From Clostridium tertium (GTDB taxonomy: Bacteria; Bacillota; Clostridia; Clostridiales; Clostridiaceae), in contig NZ_JAGGJY010000003.1 of NCBI RefSeq assembly GCF_017873245.1, positions 124,001 to 188,000 of the forward strand: a DNA stretch of 64,000 nucleotides, read 5' to 3'. The position numbers were made by a program, and so were the translations under genes. Of the stretch, positions 6,942 through 15,125 are shown piece after piece; the stretch's first letter is position 1, and every line of letters starts with the position of its first letter. A model generated the notes under the pieces. It was not told the origin of the DNA, did no database searches, and saw only the letters and a program-made list of their open reading frames with translations.

Positions 6942-8966
6942 ATGAATAATGTAGATTCAAAGAACATTAAATTTGCACTAGATGTAGGAACAAGATCTAT
7001 TATTGGAAGTGTAGGAATAGTAGAAAATGACAAGTTAAAAGTAATATGTGAAAGATATCTAGAGCATGAAGAAAGAGCAATGATAGATGGACAGATTCAT
7101 GATATAGAATTAGTAGCAAAATCCGTAAAAAAAATAGTAGATGATATAGAGTTAGAACTTGGAATAAAGTTAGATAATGTATCTATTGCTGCAGCTGGTA
7201 GATTTTTAAAGACTATAAATTCAGAAGGGAAAATGGAGCTTAATTCTGAAGAAGAGATAAAAAAAGAAGACATAAGAAACTTAGAGATGATTGCCTTAAA
7301 AGAAGCAGAATGTGAAATAAATAAAACTACAGATGGAAAGTTATATTGTGTAGGTTACTCAGTAAAAAACTATTATTTAAATGGATTTGTTATATCTAAT
7401 TTAATTGGACATAAAGGTGAAAACGTATCTGTAGAAGTAATAGCAACGTTTTTACCACGCTCAGTAATTGATTCACTGTATACAGTTATGAAAAAGGTTG
7501 GATTAAGAGTAAGTAACTTAACTTTAGAACCTATTGCTGCCATAGAAGCTGTAGTTCCTAAAAACTTAAGACTTCTAAATATAGCTTTAGTAGATATTGG
7601 AGCAGGAACATCCGATATAGCTATAAGCTCAAAGGAAAGCATATCCTCATATGGAATGGTTCCACAGGCTGGCGACGAAGTAACAGAGGCTGTAGTGCAG
7701 GAATGTTTAGTTGATTTTAATACTGCTGAATACATAAAAAGAAATTTAGATTTAAAAGAAGAGATAACATATACAGATATAATTGGATTTGAAAATACAA
7801 TTAAGTCTGAAAATATAAAAAAAATAATAAGACCTGTAGTGAAAAAAATTGCAGAAGGTATTTCTTCAAAAATCATCGAGCTTAATGGAAATAAATCTCC
7901 AAGTGCATTGTTTTTAGTTGGGGGAGGGGCACATACTCCTTGGATGATAGAAGAGCTTAGTGAAAAATTAAATATTCCGGTTCAAAGAATAGCAATAAAA
8001 GATAGAAAAGCTGTAGTTGATTGTATAAGTGATAATAATTTAGGATCAGCAGGAGTAACAGTACTAGGAATTGCTCTTATAGCGTTAAAAAATGGAGAAA
8101 AAGATTTTATAGATGTTATATTAAATGGAACACCTGTGAGTATGTTTAATTCTCATAATCATACTATTATGGATGTTATTATACAGGCAGGTATAAATCC
8201 AAGTATGCTTATAGGAAAAAATGGAAAGAATTTAAGATACAAATTAAACGGCGTGAAAAGAATAGCTTTTGGAGAAAAAGGAAAAAATCCTACAATAAGA
8301 CTTAATGATAAAATAGAAAGCATGGATAAGAAAGTTAAAGATGGCGATATAATAGAGATAGCCTATGCAGTGTTAGGAAAAGATGCAAGACCTAAAGTGA
8401 TTGAACAAATAAAAGAATTTAATAGTATTAGCATATATATAAATGATGAATTGATAAATTTAGAGCCAATGATTATTGTTAATAATGAAATTAAGAGCAT
8501 AGACTATTATATACAAGAAGATGATGATATAAATATAATATTTCCTAAATCAATTAAAGATATAAAGGAATATATAATAAAAGAAGATGTCTCATTAGAA
8601 AAAGATGGAGTGCAATTATTAGAAGATTATATAGTTAACGAAGGTGACAAATTAATATCTTATAGAAATATAAGTTTTAAAGATATGCCAAAAGGTGAAA
8701 TTAATAAAGATGCTAATAAAGAAGAAGTTCAAGTGAATGATGATAAAAAAAATTTAAGTAGTGGTACTGAGATAGAAGTAACATTTAATGATAAGTTAAT
8801 AACACTTAGTGGACAAAAAGATTATATCTTTGTTGATATCTTTAATTATATAGACTTTGATTTAAAAGAAGCAAAGGGAATAATTAATTTGTTACTTAAC
8901 GGAAATAAAGTGGGATATACAGAAAAGTTGAAAGATGGGGATAATATTCAAGTTTTTTGGAGCTAA
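6942..8966 (+). CDS. FtsA-like ATPase with ThiS-like C-terminal extension
   Basis: A 674-aa protein. Residues about 8-380 form an actin-fold FtsA/PilM-type ATPase: phosphate 1 (ALDVGTRSIIG), an inserted SHS2-like 1C segment, phosphate 2 (LVDIGAGTSDIAI) and the adenosine loop (LVGGGAHTPW). About 290 more residues follow that FtsA lacks. These contain segments resembling ThiS/ubiquitin-like beta-grasp strands, each ending in a DGD or DDD turn: VKDGDIIEI, QEDDDINII and LKDGDNIQV. No C-terminal amphipathic membrane helix of the FtsA kind is visible. This is an additional FtsA-family protein and not the dcw-cluster FtsA, since no ftsZ or ftsQ is nearby. It heads a run with an amidohydrolase, an RNA pseudouridine synthase and a lipid flippase. 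Its cellular role is unknown to me. Confidence 0.8.
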   Translation: MNNVDSKNIKFALDVGTRSIIGSVGIVENDKLKVICERYLEHEERAMIDGQIHDIELVAKSVKKIVDDIELELGIKLDNVSIAAAGRFLKTINSEGKMELNSEEEIKKEDIRNLEMIALKEAECEINKTTDGKLYCVGYSVKNYYLNGFVISNLIGHKGENVSVEVIATFLPRSVIDSLYTVMKKVGLRVSNLTLEPIAAIEAVVPKNLRLLNIALVDIGAGTSDIAISSKESISSYGMVPQAGDEVTEAVVQECLVDFNTAEYIKRNLDLKEEITYTDIIGFENTIKSENIKKIIRPVVKKIAEGISSKIIELNGNKSPSALFLVGGGAHTPWMIEELSEKLNIPVQRIAIKDRKAVVDCISDNNLGSAGVTVLGIALIALKNGEKDFIDVILNGTPVSMFNSHNHTIMDVIIQAGINPSMLIGKNGKNLRYKLNGVKRIAFGEKGKNPTIRLNDKIESMDKKVKDGDIIEIAYAVLGKDARPKVIEQIKEFNSISIYINDELINLEPMIIVNNEIKSIDYYIQEDDDINIIFPKSIKDIKEYIIKEDVSLEKDGVQLLEDYIVNEGDKLISYRNISFKDMPKGEINKDANKEEVQVNDDKKNLSSGTEIEVTFNDKLITLSGQKDYIFVDIFNYIDFDLKEAKGIINLLLNGNKVGYTEKLKDGDNIQVFWS

Positions 8967-9003
8967 TAAAGCTAAATTCTGCATGAAAATAGGGGGCAAT
9001 AAT

Positions 9004-10194
9004 ATGAATTTTAAAAATGAGGCAATAAGCATAAAAAATGAGTTGATAAATATAAGAAGAACTTTACATGAGTATCCTGAAATAGGAATGGAAGAATACC
9101 AAACTTCGAGATTTATAAAAAACTTTTTAAAAAATCAAGGAATAAAGTTTGAAGAGGTTTCTAAGACAGGTGTATGTGGAATAATAAGAGGAACTAAGAA
9201 AAATGATGAAGGTAAAGAAAAAACTATAGCTTTAAGAGGAGATATAGATGGATTACCAATTGTAGATAAAAAAGTATGTGATTATTCATCAAAGGTTAAT
9301 GGAAAAATGCATGCATGTGGGCACGATGCACATACAACTATATTACTTGGAGCAGCTAAGATATTAAATGAAAATAAACATTTATTTAGTGGAAATATAA
9401 AACTATTATTTGAGCCAGCGGAAGAAACTATAGGTGGAGCTAGGTTCATGATAGAAGAGGGAGTACTTGAGAATCCAAGAGTTGATTGCATATGTGGTCT
9501 TCATGTTGAAGAAACTCTGGAGTGTGGAACTATAATGTTAAAGGGTGGCGTAGTAAATGCTGCATCTAATCCATTTACTATTACTATAAAAGGGGCTGGT
9601 GGTCATGGAGCCTATCCTCATACAACTGTAGATCCAATTGTTATAGCAAGCCACATTGTATTAGCATTACAAACTATAGTAAGCAGAGAAATAAATACAG
9701 CCAACCCAGCAGTTATAACGGTAGGAAGTATTCATGGTGGAACGGCTCAAAATATAATACCAGAAGAAGTTGAAATAAGTGGTATTATAAGAACTATGAG
9801 TAAAGAAGACAGAGTATTTGCAAAAGAAAGATTAGTTGAAATCGTTGATGGAATATGCAAATCTTCAAGAGCAACTGCAAAGATAGAGATAGAAGAATCT
9901 TATCCTAATTTATATAATGATGATTTTATGGTTGATTTATTTAAGATAGGAGCTGAGAAAGTTATAGGAAAAGAAAATATACTAATTCAAAAAAATGCAA
10001 AAATGGGTGTTGAAAGTTTTGCATATTTTGCAAATGAAAGACCAGCAGTTTTTTATTTTTTAGGATCAGGAAATAAAAGTAAAAATATAATTTATCCTGC
10101 CCATAGTAGCTTATTTGACATAGATGAAGATTGCCTGCCATTAGGCGTAGCAATGCAATGTCAAATGGTGTTTGAGTATTTGACAAGAAGCTAA
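9004..10194 (+). CDS. M20-family amidohydrolase (N-acyl amino acid hydrolase type)
   Basis: A 396-aa cytosolic metallopeptidase of the M20D/HipO-AmhX group, which hydrolyses N-acyl or N-aryl amino acid amides. Visible motifs: HEYPEIGMEEYQT near the N-terminus, RGDIDGLP, MHACGHDAHT with metal-binding Cys and His, EPAEE with the catalytic and bridging Glu, CGLHVE, and a C-terminal AHSSLFDID. The ATG at 9004 follows AGGGGGC at good spacing; an upstream in-frame extension from 8935 overlaps the preceding gene and has no ribosome site. Natural substrate cannot be assigned. Confidence 0.87.
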   Translation: MNFKNEAISIKNELINIRRTLHEYPEIGMEEYQTSRFIKNFLKNQGIKFEEVSKTGVCGIIRGTKKNDEGKEKTIALRGDIDGLPIVDKKVCDYSSKVNGKMHACGHDAHTTILLGAAKILNENKHLFSGNIKLLFEPAEETIGGARFMIEEGVLENPRVDCICGLHVEETLECGTIMLKGGVVNAASNPFTITIKGAGGHGAYPHTTVDPIVIASHIVLALQTIVSREINTANPAVITVGSIHGGTAQNIIPEEVEISGIIRTMSKEDRVFAKERLVEIVDGICKSSRATAKIEIEESYPNLYNDDFMVDLFKIGAEKVIGKENILIQKNAKMGVESFAYFANERPAVFYFLGSGNKSKNIIYPAHSSLFDIDEDCLPLGVAMQCQMVFEYLTRS

Positions 10195-10261
10195 TTTAAT
10201 ATTAATCTATAAAAATGGGGAAAATATAGTTAGAATACTAAAAAAACTAGGAGTGATTAGT

Positions 10262-11233
10262 TTGAGAATAGAAATAGGCACAAATGAAGCAGGTCAAAGA
10301 TTAGACAAATTTTTAAGAAAATTATTAAAAGATGTTCCTTTAAGTAAAATATTTAAAGCTTTAAGAAAAGGCGATGTAAAAGTTAATGGAAAGAAACAAA
10401 AAGAAAATTATTCTTTGCAAATAGATGATGTAGTAGAAATTAAATATATACAAAGTAATAAGGAAAAGCCAGAAGAAAAGTTTATTAAAGTTAATGCTAG
10501 AGGAATGAAGATTACTTATGAAGATTCTAATATACTAATAGTTGAAAAATGGCCTAATATTTTAGTGCACCCTGATGAAAAGGGAAAAGAGGCAAGTTTA
10601 ACTGATTACGTATTATCATATTTAAACGAAAAAGGTGATTACTTACCTGAAAATGAATTAACATTTACTCCTGCACCATGTAATAGATTAGATAGAAATA
10701 CTTCAGGAATAGTTATATTCGGTAAAAACTTTGAAGCATTAAGAACAATGAATGAAATGATTAGAGAAGGTAAAGTTGAAAAATATTATAATACATTGGT
10801 AAAAGGCAAGATTAAAGATGGATTATATAAGGGATATATTCATAAAAATGAGGAAGCTAATATTTCAAGAATATATGATGAAAAAATAACTGATTCAAAA
10901 GAAATAGCAATGGAAGTTAAAACTTTAAAAACAAATGGGGCATATTCATTTTTAGAAATAGATTTAATAACAGGAAGAAGTCATCAAATTAGAGCACACC
11001 TATCACATTTAGGAACTCCTATAATTGGTGATAATAAATACGGAGATAGAAAATTAAATTCATTTTTTGCAAATAAGTTTGGACTTGATTGCCAGTTCTT
11101 ATATGCATATAAATTAATTTTTAGAGATGCACCAGATAAATTAAGCTATTTAAACAATAAAACTATAATAGAAAGTTTACCACCAGTATTTAAGAAGATT
11201 AAAAATGATGTGTTTAAATTCACAATAAAATAA
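10262..11233 (+). CDS. RluA-family 23S rRNA pseudouridine synthase (RluC/RluD-like)
   Basis: A 323-aa enzyme isomerising uridine to pseudouridine in RNA, most likely 23S rRNA. An S4 RNA-binding domain (about 8-65, QRLDKFLRKLL...GDVKVNGK) precedes the catalytic domain with motif NRLDRNTSG carrying the nucleophilic Asp. The segment LITGRSHQIRAHL is also conserved in the family. An AGGAG ribosome site at 10248-10252 points to TTG at 10262; the GTG at 10253 would overlap that site. It is 67 nt after the amidohydrolase and 13 nt before the flippase gene, so likely cotranscribed. Confidence 0.9.
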   Translation: MRIEIGTNEAGQRLDKFLRKLLKDVPLSKIFKALRKGDVKVNGKKQKENYSLQIDDVVEIKYIQSNKEKPEEKFIKVNARGMKITYEDSNILIVEKWPNILVHPDEKGKEASLTDYVLSYLNEKGDYLPENELTFTPAPCNRLDRNTSGIVIFGKNFEALRTMNEMIREGKVEKYYNTLVKGKIKDGLYKGYIHKNEEANISRIYDEKITDSKEIAMEVKTLKTNGAYSFLEIDLITGRSHQIRAHLSHLGTPIIGDNKYGDRKLNSFFANKFGLDCQFLYAYKLIFRDAPDKLSYLNNKTIIESLPPVFKKIKNDVFKFTIK

Positions 11234-11246
11234 AAGGTGATTGGGT

Positions 11247-12866
11247 ATGGAGCAAAAATCAGCCGGACGTGGCTTTTTAATATTATCAATTGCAGGTATT
11301 GCTGGTAAGTTATTATCAGCAATATATGTTCCTTTATTAACAGCTGTTTTAGGTGAAACAGGTTATGGAATATACACTGCTGGATATGATATATTTGTTT
11401 TTTTAATTGCAGTAACTAGCTTAGGTGCACAACCTGCAGTTACAAAAGTTGTTACAGAGCTTAGAGCAATAGGGAATCATAAAGATGCACTGCGAGCTAT
11501 GAAACTATCTATAAGGTATTTAGCTATGATAAGTATAGCAATTGCTGGAATTTTTATGGTTTTAGCATTTCCACTTTCAAAAATAATTAGTGCGGAGCAA
11601 TCAGCCTGGACTTTTGTGTTTTTGGCACCTGCAATAATTTTTGCAGCTATATTAGCAGCATATAGAGGGTATATGCAAGCAGTTGAAGAGATGGAGGCGC
11701 TTGCTATATCTCAAATTATAGAGCAGTTAGTAAATGTTATACTTAGTTTAGTCTTTGCAGCTGTATTAATTGCTGTAACAAGTAGTGATGAGTGGGGAAG
11801 TGCAGGGGGAACTGTTGGAACTTCCTTAGGTGCTATAATAGCAATAATATATATAATATATATATATGAAAAAAGAAATTATAAAGAAGAAGCTGAAAAA
11901 AATCATGATCCAAGTAGAAGAAGAGTATCAGATAAAAGAATAGTTAAAAAGTTATTTATGTATGCCCTTCCTATAACATTAGTTGCAGGAGTCCAAAATT
12001 TTGCGGGTGTTATAGATACCATGACTCTAGGAAGAGGCTTGAGTTCGGCAGGATTTAATCAAGAACAAGTCAATGATTTAAGAGCTGTCTTATCATATTA
12101 TAAAACTCTTGTTTATGTTCCTTTAGCTATAGTAACTGCGCTTGGAACTTCAATATTTCCTAAGGTAATACAGGCTTTTGTACATAAGAATAAAAAAGAT
12201 TTAAAGCAACAAACAAGCTATGCATTTAGAATAACATACATAATAATAATGCCAGCTACATTTGGGTTAGCTATATTAAGTAAAGAGATATATAAATTCT
12301 TATTTAATAACACATCTACAGGATATACCTTACTTATGTATGGATCAGCTTTACTTATATTTATGTCAATAACAACTATACAAAATGTTATTCTTCAAGG
12401 AATTAATAAATTGTACTTAATAATAGTGTCTGCAAGTGCAGGATTAATAGCAAAAATAGTTATAAATCTAATATTAATCCCAATCCCAAGCATAAATATA
12501 ATGGGAGCAGTAGTAGCAACCTTTGTATCATTTATTATTCCAGCAGTAATAAATCATAGAAAAATAGAGAGATTTTTTAAAGTTAGAATACCTATAATAA
12601 GGCAAGCAATAGTACCGACTATTTGTTCCATGTTAATGGCAATTGTAATATTTTTAGTAAAGTTTCCGGTTATTAAAGTGGCAGATATGCTTGGAGGCGG
12701 AAGAGTTATCATTGCTATAGCAACACTAGTTTTAATAGGTATAGGTGGAGTAGTATATTTATATACAATGGTTTACTTTGGAGGAATAAGAAAGAAGGAT
12801 TTAGATTTAATTTCACCAAAGGTATTTAGATTCTTACCTAGAAGTCTTAGAAAAGAACTTATATAA
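11247..12866 (+). CDS. MOP-superfamily flippase (SpoVB/MurJ-like)
   Basis: A 539-aa polytopic membrane protein with about 14 hydrophobic segments, of the polysaccharide biosynthesis (MVF/PST) group of lipid-linked oligosaccharide flippases. The N-terminus (GRGFLILSIAGIAGKLLSA...LGETGYGIYTAGYD) is typical of SpoVB/YtgP-like proteins. A long charged cytoplasmic loop lies near residues 210-240. The ATG at 11247 has AAAGGTGA at correct spacing; an upstream TTG at 11241 does not. It is probably the last gene of the run from the FtsA-like gene. A lipid II or wall-precursor role is inferred from family. Confidence 0.87.
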   Translation: MEQKSAGRGFLILSIAGIAGKLLSAIYVPLLTAVLGETGYGIYTAGYDIFVFLIAVTSLGAQPAVTKVVTELRAIGNHKDALRAMKLSIRYLAMISIAIAGIFMVLAFPLSKIISAEQSAWTFVFLAPAIIFAAILAAYRGYMQAVEEMEALAISQIIEQLVNVILSLVFAAVLIAVTSSDEWGSAGGTVGTSLGAIIAIIYIIYIYEKRNYKEEAEKNHDPSRRRVSDKRIVKKLFMYALPITLVAGVQNFAGVIDTMTLGRGLSSAGFNQEQVNDLRAVLSYYKTLVYVPLAIVTALGTSIFPKVIQAFVHKNKKDLKQQTSYAFRITYIIIMPATFGLAILSKEIYKFLFNNTSTGYTLLMYGSALLIFMSITTIQNVILQGINKLYLIIVSASAGLIAKIVINLILIPIPSINIMGAVVATFVSFIIPAVINHRKIERFFKVRIPIIRQAIVPTICSMLMAIVIFLVKFPVIKVADMLGGGRVIIAIATLVLIGIGGVVYLYTMVYFGGIRKKDLDLISPKVFRFLPRSLRKELI

Positions 12867-12873
12867 AGAATTT

Positions 12874-12940
12874 ATAATGGACAATTGAAAATGGATAATT
12901 GAGGTTGAAATTCAGATGGTGCTGAATTTCTTGAATTGAT
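12874..12940 (+). repeat. Dispersed intergenic repeat, copy 1
   Basis: A left part built of ATGGACAATTG/ATGGATAATTG-type words (12876-12901), followed by a hairpin with arms GAAATTCAG (12907-12915) and CTGAATTTC (12922-12930). Copy 2 lies 200 bp downstream in the same orientation and copy 3 at 30427-30522 is inverted. It is not followed by a T-run, so it is not a simple terminator. Confidence 0.65.
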
Positions 12941-13041
12941 TAGGCTAGATAAAAGAATGGGTTTTTGAAAGTATTATTTTAAGAGTTAAATCAAGAATTA
13001 AAGTGCTAGAATATAATTTATATTTAGTTGTAGATAAAAGA

Positions 13042-13083
13042 AAAGTCCTTTGTAGTTATGGAGACTACAGAGGGCTTTTTTTA
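13042..13083 (+). terminator. Strong isolated rho-independent terminator
   Basis: A 15-bp stem with two G-U pairs and a 7-nt loop, followed by eight T residues. It lies 176 nt after the flippase stop codon, between two repeat copies, and may end the flippase transcript or an independent small RNA. Confidence 0.85.
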
Positions 13084-13150
13084 ATTGATAATTGGTAATG
13101 GATAATGCATAATTTAGATTGAAATTCAGATAGATCTGAATTTCTGGAAT
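13083..13150 (+). repeat. Dispersed intergenic repeat, copy 2
   Basis: AATTGATAATTGGTAATGG-type words (13083-13107) followed by a hairpin with arms GAAATTCAGA (13121-13130) and TCTGAATTTC (13135-13144). Same order and orientation as copy 1. Confidence 0.65.
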
Positions 13151-13363
13151 TTATTTAAATAATTAAAAGAATGAAGTGAAATTTAAAATTGCATGAAAAT
13201 TAAAAAGTAATTTATTTTGGAGTAATAATGTTTCTATTAATAAAGATTTTTAAAAAGTTTGAGAAAAGTTTATTTGTTGATAGATATACATGTTTTATTT
13301 ACGAAATATTAAGTGTAAGAGAAATTTAAAAAGGCAGGCCTGTATGGAAAGAAGGGGTAAATA

Positions 13364-13924
13364 ATGAGGATTACAGAAGAGAACTTCATTATTCAGATGA
13401 AAAGGAGAAATGAAAAATCTATAGATTACGTTTTGGATAACTATGGATGGATAATTAAGGCTATTGTAAAGAAACATTTATATAATTTAGAAAACTTTCA
13501 GGATGAATGTATAAATGATGTATTATTAGCTGTTTGGTATAACATTGAAAGTTTTGATGAGGATAGAGGTAAATTTAAAAATTGGCTTGCTGGTATAACA
13601 AAGTTTAAATGCCTAGATTATAAGAGAAAATACTTGAAGGAATTGTTATATGAGAATATTGATGATTTAAATATAAGTGTTGAAGATACAGCTAATAAAG
13701 AGATAATGAAAAATGAGTTGAATGATGAAGTTGAAGATCTGCTAAATAACCTTAAAGATGATGACAAAAGTTTATTTATGAAACTTTATGTTGAGGAAAA
13801 GAATATTGATGATATAAGTAGTGAGACTGGCTTAAAAAGAGAAGTAATTTATAATCGGATATCTAGAGGAAAGAATAAAATTAGAAGCTTATTTAGATTG
13901 AATGAAAGTAGGTGTAAATTATGA
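13364..13924 (+). CDS. ECF-type sigma-70 family RNA polymerase sigma factor
   Basis: A 186-aa alternative sigma factor with region 2 (about 15-85, including QDECINDVLLAVWYNIESFD and FKNWLAGITKFKCLDYKR) and region 4 (about 120-180, helix-turn-helix ISSETGLKREVIYNRISRGKNK). Regions 1.1 and 3 are absent, as in ECF factors. Its stop overlaps the start of the DUF4179 gene by 4 nt (ATGA), so the two are translationally coupled. This arrangement marks it as half of a sigma/anti-sigma pair. ECF factors usually transcribe their own operon, but I could not define a matching promoter. GAAGGGGT precedes the ATG. Confidence 0.9.
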   Translation: MRITEENFIIQMKRRNEKSIDYVLDNYGWIIKAIVKKHLYNLENFQDECINDVLLAVWYNIESFDEDRGKFKNWLAGITKFKCLDYKRKYLKELLYENIDDLNISVEDTANKEIMKNELNDEVEDLLNNLKDDDKSLFMKLYVEEKNIDDISSETGLKREVIYNRISRGKNKIRSLFRLNESRCKL

Positions 13925-14997
13925 GTAAAAATATCTATGATATGTTAAACGATTATAATATTAATTTTGATGAACTTAAAGAAGAAGGATTTAATGATAT
14001 AGAGAAAAAGAAAATAAAATATAATTTAAAAAAATCCATTAATAAAGAAAATAAGAAAAGCAATAAGAGAAAAAAGACTATCATAGCAGCAACATTCATA
14101 GGAGCACTTTTTATTGGATTTATAGGAACTGATGTTGGAGCTACAGTGGTTTATGGTATAAAGATGGCAAGTTATGAAATAGCAACATTTTTAGGAATAA
14201 AAAAAGATCTATCGTCTTACAAAACAGTTGTAAATAAAACTTTAAGTAATTATGAATTGGAAATTAAATTAAATGAGATTATTTTAGATAATGATGAGTT
14301 AATAATATCTTCTACATTTAAACCTAAAGATGAAAATTTAGAGGGAAAATCAATTTTTCTTATACCAGAGGTATTTGTAAATGGGAGTTCCTTGGGAGTA
14401 ACTATGGCAGGTGGATTAGGAGGAATAATAATAGATGACTCTGGCTATTCCACAGCAATGGAATGTTCTTTTAAAGAAGAGGAGTATAATGGGGACTTAG
14501 ATATAAAAATTACTTATAGAGATATGTTTATAAATCAAGAATTTAAACGTACTGAGCCTATTACTTTTGAGTTTACTACAAGTAGCGAAGAACTAGCAAA
14601 TAATACTAAGAAAATAGAATTAAATAACACCTTCACATTAGCAAGTGGTGAGGAGATAAAGTTAAATAAATATACTTCAAATGTAATTAGCGAGAAGATT
14701 TACTATTCCATAGATCGTAAGGGGAAAGATGAAACACCCTATTATTTAAAATTAAAAGGCCAAGATAATGAGGGGAATAAAATAGCCTTTACACTTAGTA
14801 AGGGCACTAGCAACTGGGGAGTATTAAAACTAGATAATAAAGAATATAAAATCAGTGAAACAGCTACATCTATTACTCTCGCACCTTATGCAATACAATT
14901 TCCTATAGAAAATAATAAAAGTAATAATATTATAGGACAAATAAATGATAATGATTTGGTAAAAATAGGAGAAGAATTTTCAATTAAAATTAATTAA
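13921..14997 (+). CDS. DUF4179 membrane protein, probable anti-sigma factor
   Basis: A 358-aa protein. A cytoplasmic N-terminal region of about 55 residues is rich in Lys/Asn, followed by one membrane helix (about 57-75, IIAATFIGALFIGFIGTDV) and a large extracytoplasmic domain of beta-rich composition, typical of DUF4179. By analogy to such pairs, the N-terminal region binds the upstream sigma factor and the outer domain senses an envelope signal. The product ends just before a strong terminator. No proteolysis motif is recognisable. Anti-sigma function is inferred from gene order and topology. Confidence 0.78.
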   Translation: MSKNIYDMLNDYNINFDELKEEGFNDIEKKKIKYNLKKSINKENKKSNKRKKTIIAATFIGALFIGFIGTDVGATVVYGIKMASYEIATFLGIKKDLSSYKTVVNKTLSNYELEIKLNEIILDNDELIISSTFKPKDENLEGKSIFLIPEVFVNGSSLGVTMAGGLGGIIIDDSGYSTAMECSFKEEEYNGDLDIKITYRDMFINQEFKRTEPITFEFTTSSEELANNTKKIELNNTFTLASGEEIKLNKYTSNVISEKIYYSIDRKGKDETPYYLKLKGQDNEGNKIAFTLSKGTSNWGVLKLDNKEYKISETATSITLAPYAIQFPIENNKSNNIIGQINDNDLVKIGEEFSIKIN

Positions 14998-15003
14998 CAA
15001 TAT

Positions 15004-15043
15004 AAAATAAGGGAGTCGCGTTTCGCGACATCCCTTATTTTTA
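15004..15043. terminator. Bidirectional terminator between DUF4179 gene and spoVB
   Basis: A long stem with GTCGCG/CGCGAC at the apex, a 3-nt loop and one bulged A. It is extended by AAAATAAGGGA pairing with TCCCTTATTTT, with T-runs on both strands. Confidence 0.85.
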
Positions 15044-15125
15044 TATGCAATAATTCTTTCACTTTTCACTGCTATTATAAATTAGAAATATAAGTTAGTA
15101 TTGCCTATATATCCACAATTTATAA

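Larger units (their letters stand above)
12867..13363. other. Repeat-bearing intergenic region before the ECF sigma gene
   Basis: A 497-bp spacer. It contains repeat copy 1 (12874-12940), a TATAAT at 13012-13017 without a good -35, a strong terminator (13042-13083), repeat copy 2 (13083-13150), and a final 210 bp that must hold the sigma-gene promoter. A small dyad GGCAGGCCTG lies 25-30 bp before the sigma-gene start. The stretch between copy 1 and the terminator could give a short RNA, but this is unproven. Confidence 0.5.

Noticed and set aside
7373-7876. 167-codon open frame on the minus strand
   Set aside because: It lies fully antisense to the FtsA-like gene, has no ribosome site and a composition typical of a shadow frame.
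8935-9003. N-terminal extension of the M20 amidohydrolase
   Set aside because: It overlaps the FtsA-like gene and lacks a ribosome site; AGGGGGC before 9004 fixes the start.
13042-13083. T-box or riboswitch expression platform
   Set aside because: No T-box sequence, specifier structure or aptamer core lies upstream; only a terminator is evident.
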